The notes beneath the pieces are model-generated. The model did no database searches. It had not been told where the DNA came from and saw nothing but the letters and a program-made list of their open reading frames with translations. Source: Aurantibrevibacter litoralis (GTDB taxonomy: Bacteria > Bacteroidota > Bacteroidia > Flavobacteriales > Flavobacteriaceae). From it: a stretch of 64,000 nt of DNA. The position numbers and the translations under genes are program-made. The stretch is taken from positions 1-64,000 of the forward strand of contig NZ_JAYEEQ010000017.1 of assembly GCF_034651555.1 (NCBI RefSeq). Reading direction: 5' to 3'. Below, piece by piece: positions 28,596-35,984 of the stretch; the first letter of the stretch is position 1; the number at the start of each line of letters is the position of its first letter.

Positions 28596-28612
28596 ACCCT
28601 AAAGGTATAAAA

Positions 28613-28783
28613 CTACACCGCTTTTTCGTATTTCGGCAGCACAATATCCATAGGATGCATTTTTTCCGCCAACGGTTGCTGCTTTATTCTTCGATTTTCT
28701 TTAGGGGTTCGGTTAACGCTAAATAGTAATAATGCGATGTTAAGGCAGATTAATGTGAAGAGTATGCCAAAAAAAGTTACCAT
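28613..28783 (-). CDS. Small membrane protein (56 aa)
   Basis: A short frame below usual length cut-offs. It has one N-terminal transmembrane helix (FFGILFTLICLNIALLLF) followed by a basic cytoplasmic tail ending LPKYEKAV. An ATG with an AT-rich leader precedes it. The sequence character (hydrophobic helix, positive-inside tail) argues it is real, and I recall similar small proteins in Flavobacteriaceae. It lies 17 bp upstream of crcB on the same strand. Confidence 0.65.
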   Translation of the reverse strand: MVTFFGILFTLICLNIALLLFSVNRTPKENRRIKQQPLAEKMHPMDIVLPKYEKAV

Positions 28784-28898
28784 TTATCCCGAAAATTTAG
28801 TTGTATAACGCAAAAGTACGTCTTTTCTTATCTTATACGTTAGAAAAATGCCTTTTGTTGTACGCCATTCAATTTTTGCGAGGTGTATGGTTATTTTG

Positions 28899-29087
28899 TT
28901 AATTTTTAAGAAAATGTTTAATTAAAAACAAAATACCTATAAAAGTTGCAAAGCCGACAATAATCCATTGATAGCCTTTGTAATTTTTATGGTGCAATTT
29001 TTTGTCTTTTTTATAGGTGTAGCTAAGTGCCGCAATAAAAACGACCACAAAAAGTCCGGCAAATAGTAATTGTCCGTTAGAGAACAT
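28899..29087 (-). CDS. Small two-helix membrane protein
   Basis: 62 residues from the ATG at 29087, MFSNGQLLFAGLFVVVFIAA, with a second helix near the C-terminus (WIIVGFATFIGILFLI) and a lysine-rich loop between. The longer in-frame start at 29216 is rejected because it would run through the promoter and the divergent gene. A TAGCTTTG -7 element lies just upstream (29103-29110). Function unknown. Confidence 0.7.
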   Translation of the reverse strand: MFSNGQLLFAGLFVVVFIAALSYTYKKDKKLHHKNYKGYQWIIVGFATFIGILFLIKHFLKN

Positions 29088-29092
29088 ATCTT

Positions 29093-29100
29093 TATTTTTG
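29093..29100 (+). promoter_or_regulatory. Putative -7 element (TATTTTTG) for the MazG-like gene
   Basis: Consensus match 26 bp upstream of the ATG at 29127; lies back to back with the minus-strand element at 29103. Confidence 0.45.
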
Positions 29101-29102
29101 CC

Positions 29103-29110
29103 CAAAGCTA
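29103..29110 (-). promoter_or_regulatory. Putative -7 element (TAGCTTTG) for the small membrane protein
   Basis: Consensus match on the minus strand 15 bp upstream of the ATG at 29087. The two divergent elements are separated by 2 bp. Confidence 0.45.
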
Positions 29111-29126
29111 GCGTAAAAAAAGAATA

Positions 29127-29513
29127 ATGAAAAGTAAACTTAGAGCCGTGGCGCAGTTTCACACCTCTTTTGGTTTGGGGGTTTCCGAAAAACCAAAGGC
29201 AGATCTTGGGGTGCAAAAGAATTTGCTTCGTTTTAACTTAATGGATGAAGAAAATAGGGAGTATTTGGAGGCAGCCAATAAAAATGACTTATTGGAAGTG
29301 GCCGATGCCTTGGGAGATATGCTCTATATTTTGTGCGGTACCATACTAGAACACGGTATGCAACATAAAATTACGGAGGTGTTCGAGGAAATTCAACGTA
29401 GTAATATGAGTAAATTGGATGCTGACGGCAAACCTATTTATCGCGAAGATGGCAAGGTGCTTAAAGGCCCCAACTATTTTAAACCCAATATTAAACAAAT
29501 ATTGGATAACTAA
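29127..29513 (+). CDS. MazG-like nucleoside triphosphate pyrophosphohydrolase
   Basis: 128 residues with an all-alpha NTP-PPase fold. The metal-binding EExxE...ExxD pattern appears as MDEENREYLEAANKNDLLEV followed by ADALGDMLYILCGTI. Members hydrolyse (d)NTPs or related substrates; the specific one is unknown. It ends at a strong terminator. Confidence 0.85.
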   Translation: MKSKLRAVAQFHTSFGLGVSEKPKADLGVQKNLLRFNLMDEENREYLEAANKNDLLEVADALGDMLYILCGTILEHGMQHKITEVFEEIQRSNMSKLDADGKPIYREDGKVLKGPNYFKPNIKQILDN

Positions 29514-29540
29514 AAATCACCTTTTTCTAGGTGATTTTTA
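29513..29540. terminator. Bidirectional intrinsic terminator
   Basis: Stem AAAATCACCT/AGGTGATTTT between the MazG-like gene and convergent ilvE. Confidence 0.88.
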
Positions 29541-29567
29541 TACGATTTATAGGTAAGTGCGAACCGT

Positions 29568-30632
29568 TTATACGGAATAGCGCCAAGCAAACGGATCTTC
29601 GCATCGGTTGTTTTGAATATCCGTAATGCGTTTTTTAAATTGCGCTGCGTAACTTTCAGTTAGCTCCGGAAGATGGTAATCGGTTTGTTGATATCCAAAC
29701 GTGGCAATAGGTGAAACAACCGCAGCGGTACCAGCTCCGAACATTTCTTTTAATGCGCCTCTTTTCGCTGCTTCAACAATTTCTTTCACTTTTATAGGAC
29801 GCACCTCTGTGGGTATTCCTTGGTCTTTGGCAAGTTCCAAAATACTTTTTCGAGTAATGCCATCTAAGATACGATCACTCGTTGGTGCCGTAATCAAGGT
29901 GTCATCAATGCGAATAAAAATATTCATAGCGCCTGCTTCTTCAATGAATTCGTGTGTGGTGTCATCGGTCCATATCACTTGATTATACCCTTTTTGTACC
30001 GCAAGTTGGGTAGGGTAGAATTGGCCGGCATAATTGCCGCCTGCTTTAGCAAACCCTACGCCGCCATTGGCCGAACGGGAATAGGTTTCTTCGATAAGGA
30101 CTTTTACTTTGCCCGAAAAATAGGCTCCAGAAGGGGCACATGCTATTATGAATTTATACGCATCTGCCGGGGAAGCATGAAACCCTATACCAGAAGCAAA
30201 CATATAAGGGCGTATGTATAAAGAACTTCCATGTGCTTTCGGAATCCAATTCCGATCCAAACGCAATAAAGCCTTTAGTCCTTCCATAAAATAATCTTCC
30301 GGAATTTCAGGCATGGCCATTCGTTTGGCAGAGATGTTGAATCGCTTGTGGTTATCTAACGGTCTGAAAAGCCAAATTTGATCTTCCGAATCCTTATAGG
30401 CCTTCATTCCTTCAAAAATGGACTGACCATAATGAAAAATTTTTGCCGCAGGATCTAAGCTTATGGGCTGATAGGGTATAATCTTGGGGGTTTCCCATCC
30501 GCCTTGCGCAAAATCACAGACCAGCATGTGATCTGCAAAAACATTTCCAAAGGATAAATTTTCAAAATCGACCTCGTTTAGTTTGGACGATTTTATTTTT
30601 TCAATTCGTATATTATCTACTGTTGCAGCCAT
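29568..30632 (-). CDS. ilvE: Branched-chain amino acid aminotransferase
   Basis: PLP fold-type IV transaminase for Leu, Ile and Val, 354 residues, subgroup II. Features include KIFHYGQSIFEGMKAYK, SLYIRPYMFASG, AKAGGNYAGQFYPTQLAVQK with the Schiff-base Lys region, and EEAGAMNIFIRI. DRILDGITRKSILELA supplies phosphate contacts. It is divergent from mnmD, an arrangement I recall from other Flavobacteriaceae. Confidence 0.96.
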   Translation of the reverse strand: MAATVDNIRIEKIKSSKLNEVDFENLSFGNVFADHMLVCDFAQGGWETPKIIPYQPISLDPAAKIFHYGQSIFEGMKAYKDSEDQIWLFRPLDNHKRFNISAKRMAMPEIPEDYFMEGLKALLRLDRNWIPKAHGSSLYIRPYMFASGIGFHASPADAYKFIIACAPSGAYFSGKVKVLIEETYSRSANGGVGFAKAGGNYAGQFYPTQLAVQKGYNQVIWTDDTTHEFIEEAGAMNIFIRIDDTLITAPTSDRILDGITRKSILELAKDQGIPTEVRPIKVKEIVEAAKRGALKEMFGAGTAAVVSPIATFGYQQTDYHLPELTESYAAQFKKRITDIQNNRCEDPFAWRYSV

Positions 30633-31030
30633 ACCAAATAATTTGAAGCAGTAAAATTAAGGAATATTAGGTTTCCGGTTTCTTTTTTTTGTTTAATATT
30701 AATCCGTTTTGTGGCAATAGATAGAGTGATACGAAATAAACGCCTCAATGGTTACTCTGATGCTCGCCGGATTGGTATACGGTGCGTTTAGAAAAAGAAC
30801 ACAAAAGCTAAGGTATAGTGCGTTTTAACGATTTAGGGTTTTTATGTCCCAAAATGTGTTGGATAAAGAGGTTGTGGTACCTGAGATAGGCGTTATGCCA
30901 ACTCGTATTGTGGCGCAGCGAGGGGCACTGCGCTAGACCTTGAAAGTGTGTAACAAGAAATGTGATAGATAAACCACTACCGCTGAAGCTTAGGTTTTTA
31001 AAGCTAATAGCCCTATAATCCTGAAATAAT
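30633..31030. other. Intergenic region, nothing recognised
   Basis: About 400 bp between divergent ilvE and mnmD. No gene, repeat or convincing hairpin found; it should hold both promoters. Confidence 0.4.
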
Positions 31031-31711
31031 ATGGAACGGAAAATTATTGAAACTTCGGATGGTTCTAAAACCATCTACCTTGTCGATTGGGACGAACATT
31101 ACCATTCTAAGCATGGTGCCATTCAGGAGGCTTATCATGTTTTTATTCATGCAGGGCTAACTCTTTTCTCTCATCGGGATATTGCCATACTTGAAATGGG
31201 ATTCGGAACGGGTCTTAATGCATTCATTACTTTAGAAGAGGCTCAAAAGCTACATCTAAAAATAGCCTATACCGGTGTAGAGCTATATCCGATATCCCAA
31301 ACGGAACTACAACAGCTAAATTACCTGCAACAATTAAACAAGCAGTCCTTAGCACCTCTTTTTTGGTCTATGCACCAGAATCCATGGAATGATGTAATAC
31401 CTCTTACCGAAAATTTTAGTCTAAAAAAGGTACAAATGGATTTTTTAGAAGTTGCAGATCACAACAAGTACCATCTTATATATTTTGATGCTTTTGGGGC
31501 TCGAGTACAGCCCGAATTATGGACAGAACACCTATTTCTAAAAATGTACAATGCCCTAAAATACAACGGTATTTTGGTTACCTATGCCGCTAAGGGCAGT
31601 GTTAGAAGGGCTTTGCAGTCCGTTGGTTTTGCGGTAGAGCGCTTACCCGGACCTCCCGGAAAACGAGAAATGCTTCGTGCAAGAAAGGTAAATACGCCAG
31701 TCGTGGCCTAA
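31031..31711 (+). CDS. mnmD: tRNA (mnm5s2U34) methyltransferase MnmD
   Basis: A 226-residue stand-alone methyltransferase completing mnm5(s2)U in the tRNA wobble position; corresponds to the methyltransferase half of MnmC. The SAM site is ILEMGFGTGLNAF, followed by YTGVELYP and the catalytic-region YFDAFGARVQPELW. RLPGPPGKREMLRA near the C-terminus is the family end motif. No MnmC oxidase domain is attached. Confidence 0.9.
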   Translation: MERKIIETSDGSKTIYLVDWDEHYHSKHGAIQEAYHVFIHAGLTLFSHRDIAILEMGFGTGLNAFITLEEAQKLHLKIAYTGVELYPISQTELQQLNYLQQLNKQSLAPLFWSMHQNPWNDVIPLTENFSLKKVQMDFLEVADHNKYHLIYFDAFGARVQPELWTEHLFLKMYNALKYNGILVTYAAKGSVRRALQSVGFAVERLPGPPGKREMLRARKVNTPVVA

Positions 31712-32022
31712 AATAATCACGCTTGCGGCACCGTTTTTGGGTAGGTCATTAACACTGTACTGTTAAACCTAAATTAAACATCTTCAGAAGACCATTTAAA
31801 AAAGATATCTTTATAAAGAATATAGGATGAAAGGAGCCTAAATAAATTTCATCAGTATATATCCGTAGAGATGGGTATGTTTTTCAGGCGAATTCGTGAA
31901 TGTGCAGTTCCGAGGCTTCGGGATTCGTTTCTTTATTATGAGCAAACTATAAAATTTTAAATTGATGAAACGAGCCATGCTAAAAAGTATAGCACACAGG
32001 AGAATGATTATTGGTGAGTTAC
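31712..32022. other. Intergenic region, nothing recognised before the repeat
   Basis: No supported gene; a 95-codon minus frame over it lacks protein-like composition. A REP-like repeat follows at 32023. Confidence 0.4.
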
Positions 32023-32085
32023 ATTCTTGTGCTGCGCGCAGTAGAAGCACTACCGATTTAAAAAAATAACTATAAACACATGAAA
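32023..32085 (+). repeat. REP-like upstream repeat, copy B
   Basis: Matches 24313-24375 over 63 bp. Core GTGCTGCGCGCAGTAGAAGCAC (32029-32050) has complementary ends (GTGCT/AGCAC). Runs through to the start codon of the epimerase gene. Confidence 0.75.
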
Positions 32086-33033
32086 ATTTTAATAACAGGT
32101 GCAACTGGGTTGGTGGGCAAGGCAATTGTGGAGTTGTGCCTTAAAAAGGATATTCATATTCACTATCTTACGACCCGTCGTCACAAGATAAAATCCTCTG
32201 AAAATTATAAAGGTTTTTATTGGAATCCTGCCAAGAAAGAAATCGATGCGGGTTGTTTTGACGGAGTACAGGCCATCATAAATTTGGCAGGTGCCAGTAT
32301 TGCAAAACGATGGACGGCCGCTCATAAAAGGGCTATACTTCAGAGCAGATTAGACAGTATTAATACGCTTTATGAAGGTCTTCAAAGTGTTCAAAGTCAT
32401 TCCGTTGTGTCTTTTGTTTCCGCATCTGGGGTAGGTATTTATCCCAATTCGTTATCCAATTATTACACAGAGGAAGAAACAGCCGTGGACAAGGGCTTTC
32501 TTGGCGAAGTGGTTGTGGCTTGGGAATCGGCGGCAGATGTATTTACATCGTTACATATAAACGTGGCTAAAATACGCATAGGTCTGGTGCTTTCCCTTTA
32601 CGGAGGAGCGCTAACAGAAATGCACAAAACAATTAAAAATTATGTGGGTGCCGCTTTTGGTACGGGAGAGCAATGGCAGTCTTGGATCCATATAGATGAT
32701 TTGGCGCAGCTATTTTTGTTTGTTGTTCGCAACGAATTGGAGGGCGTTTATAATGGGGTAGGCCCTAATCCGGTAACAAATTTGAAGCTGACTAAGGAAA
32801 TAGCCAAAGTGCAAAATAAGCCTTTACTGTTGCCCAACATTCCCGAATTTGCCATGACGACATTGTTGGGAGAAATGGCCACACTTTTATTCTCTAGCCA
32901 ACGTGTAAGTTCTAAAAAAATTGAAGAAGAAGGGTTTACGTTTTCCTATCAAAATATAGGTGTTGCCCTAGAGCATTTGTATGCCGATAAAAAAAAAGGA
33001 GTCCAAACAAATAAGCAGCCTGAGATACTTTAG
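32080..33033 (+). CDS. TIGR01777-family NAD(P)-dependent epimerase
   Basis: A 317-residue atypical SDR of the SDR39U1/YfcH group; physiological substrate unknown. The Rossmann motif ITGATGLVGKAI opens the protein. Further family segments are INLAGASIAKRWTAAHK, SFVSASGVGIYP and KIRIGLVLSLYGGALTEM. The C-terminal DUF1731-like part has VSSKKIEEEGFTFSY. Its entire proximal leader is the REP-like repeat. Confidence 0.9.
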   Translation: MKILITGATGLVGKAIVELCLKKDIHIHYLTTRRHKIKSSENYKGFYWNPAKKEIDAGCFDGVQAIINLAGASIAKRWTAAHKRAILQSRLDSINTLYEGLQSVQSHSVVSFVSASGVGIYPNSLSNYYTEEETAVDKGFLGEVVVAWESAADVFTSLHINVAKIRIGLVLSLYGGALTEMHKTIKNYVGAAFGTGEQWQSWIHIDDLAQLFLFVVRNELEGVYNGVGPNPVTNLKLTKEIAKVQNKPLLLPNIPEFAMTTLLGEMATLLFSSQRVSSKKIEEEGFTFSYQNIGVALEHLYADKKKGVQTNKQPEIL

Positions 33034-33065
33034 GTATAAGGTAAAACGACCTCTGTTCCATGTAT

Positions 33066-33092
33066 AAATCCGCTTGAAGCGGATTTTTTTTA
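33066..33092 (+). terminator. Intrinsic terminator
   Basis: Stem AAATCCGCTT/AAGCGGATTT followed by T8, after the epimerase gene. Confidence 0.88.
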
Positions 33093-33108
33093 TAAAGTTG
33101 AATGACAT

Positions 33109-33141
33109 TTTGACATTTATAAAGAATTGGCAGTACTTTTG
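33109..33141 (+). promoter_or_regulatory. grpE-dnaJ promoter
   Basis: TTTTGACA-type -33 box at 33109-33115 and TACTTTTG -7 element at 33134-33141, a good housekeeping pair. No CIRCE-like inverted repeat seen. Confidence 0.55.
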
Positions 33142-33175
33142 CCCCTTCAAATCGATTATTTAAAGTACGTAACGC

Positions 33176-33742
33176 ATGAGTAAAACTGATAATACCGAAG
33201 AATGGGATGATGTAGTATCCGAATCTGAAGCACAAAATGAAACAGAAGAGGAAATAATCCCTGAAGCAGCCGAAAATAAGGTCGAAGATCTGGATGAGGT
33301 GGCCTCACTTAAGGAAGAAGTCGCAAAGGAAAAAGATAAATTTTTACGCCTTTTTGCCGAGTTTGAGAATTATAAAAAGCGCACTACCAAAGAACGCATA
33401 GACCTTTTTAGAACTGCCGGGCAAGAAGTTATTGCTTCCTTGTTGCCGGTGTTAGATGATTTTGACCGCGCCCTAAAGGAATTGTCTAAATCCGAGGATA
33501 AAAATTTGTTTACCGGAATAGAACTTATCAGTAACAAATTAAATGAAACCTTAAAAAATAAAGGGCTCAAAGAAGTAGCGGCAAATCCCGGTGACGCTTT
33601 TAATGCCGATATGCATGAGGCCATTACCCAAATTCCTGCACCGAATAAAAAAATGAAGGGAAAAATAATCGATGTAGTAGAAAAAGGATTTATGCTAGGG
33701 GACAAAATTATACGGCACCCTAAAGTTGTTGTAGGAAATTAA
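33176..33742 (+). CDS. grpE: Nucleotide exchange factor GrpE
   Basis: Exchanges ADP for ATP on DnaK. 188 residues: an acidic disordered N-terminus (about 1-45), the long dimerisation helix (KDKFLRLFAEFENYKKRT) and the beta wing ending VVEKGFMLGDKIIRHPKVVV. It is 8 bp upstream of dnaJ and cotranscribed with it. Confidence 0.97.
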   Translation: MSKTDNTEEWDDVVSESEAQNETEEEIIPEAAENKVEDLDEVASLKEEVAKEKDKFLRLFAEFENYKKRTTKERIDLFRTAGQEVIASLLPVLDDFDRALKELSKSEDKNLFTGIELISNKLNETLKNKGLKEVAANPGDAFNADMHEAITQIPAPNKKMKGKIIDVVEKGFMLGDKIIRHPKVVVGN

Positions 33743-33750
33743 AAGCGCAG

Positions 33751-34863
33751 ATGAAACAAGATTATTACGAAATATTAGGTATCCAAAAAGGTGCCTCGGC
33801 GGCAGAGATAAAAAAAGCATATCGTAAAAAGGCCATAGAATATCACCCAGATAAAAATCCGGGCGATGCCAAGGCAGAAGAAATGTTCAAAAAGGCTGCA
33901 GAGGCTTATGAAGTGCTTAGCGATCCCAATAAAAAGGCACGGTACGATCAATACGGACATGCCGCTTTTGAAGGTGGTGGTTTTGGCGGCGGAGGCATGA
34001 ATATGGATGATATCTTTAGCCAATTTGGAGATATTTTTGGCGGTGGTTTCAGCGGTTTTAGTGGTTTCGGTGGTTTCAGCGGTGGCGGACAACGAAGAGT
34101 TAAAGGGAGTAATTTACGTATTCGAGTGAAACTGAACCTTGAAGAAGTGGCTAATGGAGTAGAGAAAAAGGTAAAAGTAAGAAGGAAGGTATTGGCTAAA
34201 GGAGTCACATACAAAACCTGTACCACCTGCAATGGCATGGGACAGGTTACAAAAATCACCAATACCATATTGGGAAGAATGCAAACGGCAACGGCTTGTG
34301 GAGTATGTTCGGGCAGTGGACAACTTATAGATCATAGGCCGGTGGGAGCGGATGCTCAAGGTCTAGTAATTGAAGAAGAAACGGTCTCCATCAAAATACC
34401 GGGCGGGGTTGAAAATGATATGCAATTAAAAGTACCCGGTAAAGGGAATGATGCTCCGGGGAATGGAGTTCCGGGAGATTTAATAGTGGCAATTGAAACG
34501 GAAGAGCACCAGACCCTAAAGCGCGAAGGCGATAATTTACATTACGATCTTTATATTAGTATTTCCGAAGCCGTATTAGGAACCTCTCGTGAAATTGAAG
34601 CTGTAACGGGCAAAGTAAGGATAAAATTAGAACCGGGTTTGCAATCCGGGAAGATATTGCGCCTACGCGGCAAAGGTATTTCCAGCCTTAACGGATATGG
34701 TGCTGGCGATTTGTTAGTACATGTTAATGTCTGGACGCCTAAAGAATTAAATAAAGAGCAAAGGGAGTTTTTTGAAAGAATGCAAACTCATGATAATTTT
34801 GTGCCGAAACCTGAGAAATCCGATAAATCGTTCTTTGAAAAGGTAAAAGATATGTTCTCTTAG
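33751..34863 (+). CDS. dnaJ: Chaperone DnaJ
   Basis: 370-residue Hsp40 co-chaperone of DnaK. J domain with HPD (EYHPDKNPGDAK), Gly/Phe-rich linker (about 75-115), then substrate-binding domains. Only two CxxCxGxG zinc motifs are visible (CTTCNGMG and CGVCSGSG) where E. coli DnaJ has four. I recall this reduction from other Flavobacteriia, so it seems lineage-typical rather than a defect. Ends FFEKVKDMFS. Partner grpE lies directly upstream. Confidence 0.96.
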   Translation: MKQDYYEILGIQKGASAAEIKKAYRKKAIEYHPDKNPGDAKAEEMFKKAAEAYEVLSDPNKKARYDQYGHAAFEGGGFGGGGMNMDDIFSQFGDIFGGGFSGFSGFGGFSGGGQRRVKGSNLRIRVKLNLEEVANGVEKKVKVRRKVLAKGVTYKTCTTCNGMGQVTKITNTILGRMQTATACGVCSGSGQLIDHRPVGADAQGLVIEEETVSIKIPGGVENDMQLKVPGKGNDAPGNGVPGDLIVAIETEEHQTLKREGDNLHYDLYISISEAVLGTSREIEAVTGKVRIKLEPGLQSGKILRLRGKGISSLNGYGAGDLLVHVNVWTPKELNKEQREFFERMQTHDNFVPKPEKSDKSFFEKVKDMFS

Positions 34864-34872
34864 AAACTTTAC

Positions 34873-34902
34873 TTTGATTTTTAAATAAAAAACGTATATT
34901 TG
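34873..34902 (+). promoter_or_regulatory. Strong consensus promoter for a candidate small RNA
   Basis: TTTG at 34873-34876, 18-bp spacer, TATATTTG at 34895-34902: a near-perfect Bacteroidota promoter located just past the dnaJ stop, with no CDS right after it. Confidence 0.6.
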
Positions 34903-34906
34903 AACT

Positions 34907-34990
34907 AATGTTGGGAAACCAATATTAATTTTCTTTTTCATAGCAATTTTTTTCCCATCCTTAATTCGTTAAGGGTGGGTTTTGTTTTTT
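34907..34990 (+). ncRNA. Candidate small RNA (about 84 nt)
   Basis: Directly follows the promoter above. It opens with an 8-bp hairpin AATGTTGG/CCAATATT closed by a GAAA (GNRA) tetraloop. A U-rich linker (34927-34953) follows, then an 11-bp terminator stem CCCATCCTTAA/TTAAGGGTGGG with a TTCG tetraloop and a T-rich tail. No open frame of note. It could instead be an attenuated leader for the ABC operon at 35049, although that operon has its own -7 element. Confidence 0.5.
34947..34990 (+). terminator. Intrinsic terminator with UUCG loop
   Basis: 11-bp stem (34954-34979) with one G-U pair, TTCG loop and a TTTTGTTTTTT tail; preceded by T7, so partly bidirectional. Confidence 0.85.
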
Positions 34991-35026
34991 GGTAAATGGG
35001 TCATGTCTTTTTTGATGGCAATTCTA

Positions 35027-35034
35027 TATCTTTG
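35027..35034 (+). promoter_or_regulatory. Putative -7 element (TATCTTTG) for the ABC operon
   Basis: Exact TAnnTTTG, 14 bp before the ATG at 35049, implying a very short leader. Confidence 0.45.
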
Positions 35035-35048
35035 ACAAAATTGCGTGC

Positions 35049-35984
35049 ATGAACACTATCTTGGTTGCTGACGGAGTGTCTAAATTTTACGGCGCTCATA
35101 AAGCACTTCAAAACGTATCGCTAGAAATTCCTAAAAACAGTATTTACGGCCTCCTCGGCCCAAACGGAGCAGGAAAAACAACCTTAATCAGAATTATTAA
35201 CCAGATTACCTATCCGGATCAGGGCAAATTGTTTTTTGAAGGAGAGCCCCTCTTGCCCAAGCATATTTCAGTAATAGGATATTTGCCGGAAGAAAGAGGA
35301 CTGTATAAAAGCATGAAAGTAGGGGAGCAGGTGCTGTATTTGGCACAATTAAAAGGCCTTAGCAAGTCGGAGGCCAAACGCCGTCTTACATACTGGTTTG
35401 AACGGCTAGAAATAGGCGACTGGTGGCACAAAAAAATACAGGAACTGTCCAAGGGCATGGCTCAAAAGATACAGTTTATTGTTACCGTATTGCATGAGCC
35501 GAAACTCCTTATTTTTGATGAACCCTTTAGTGGTTTCGATCCTATTAACGCCAATATCATTAAGGATGAAATACTTCAACTTAAAGCGCAAGGTACATCT
35601 ATCATTTTTTCAACTCATAGAATGGAGTCTGTAGAAGAACTTTGCGAATATATTGCGTTGATACATCAATCTGAAAAAATATTAGACGGCAAACTTTCCG
35701 ATATTAAGAAGGCGTATAAAGACAATCTTTTTGATGTGGGCATGGAATGGAAAAACGGGGCGGTAACCCTGGAAGAACTCCGCACTAAATTCGATATCTC
35801 CAACGTGCAGGGCGCACATGGGGAAAAGCAGGTAGATTTTACCGTCAAATTAGCATCAAACGACACCGGACCGGCATTAGCCTATTTGTCGACCAAAGCC
35901 AATATTACGCACTTTAAGGAAAGAATCCCAACCGTAAATGAGATATTCATCCAAACGGTGCAAAGCAAAACCAAGCATGAGTAA
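35049..35984 (+). CDS. ABC transporter ATP-binding protein (NatA-like)
   Basis: 311-residue ATPase of an ABC-2 exporter. Walker A GLLGPNGAGKTTLIRI, a degenerate signature LSKGMAQKIQF, Walker B KLLIFDEPFSGFDP and H-loop STHRMES. The C-terminal extension (about 220-310) is typical of NatA/YhaQ types. Overlaps the permease gene by 8 bp, so the two are translationally coupled. Substrate unknown; NatAB homologues export Na+. Confidence 0.93.
   Translation: MNTILVADGVSKFYGAHKALQNVSLEIPKNSIYGLLGPNGAGKTTLIRIINQITYPDQGKLFFEGEPLLPKHISVIGYLPEERGLYKSMKVGEQVLYLAQLKGLSKSEAKRRLTYWFERLEIGDWWHKKIQELSKGMAQKIQFIVTVLHEPKLLIFDEPFSGFDPINANIIKDEILQLKAQGTSIIFSTHRMESVEELCEYIALIHQSEKILDGKLSDIKKAYKDNLFDVGMEWKNGAVTLEELRTKFDISNVQGAHGEKQVDFTVKLASNDTGPALAYLSTKANITHFKERIPTVNEIFIQTVQSKTKHE

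Noticed and set aside
30808..31074. 88-codon minus-strand frame overlapping mnmD start
   Set aside because: Overlaps a confident gene and has no protein-like features.
31838..32125. 95-codon minus-strand frame
   Set aside because: Cysteine- and phenylalanine-rich, covers the REP-like leader and runs into the epimerase gene; not credible.
33751..34092. Gly/Phe-rich segment of dnaJ as a tandem repeat region
   Set aside because: Normal DnaJ linker, not a separate repeat.
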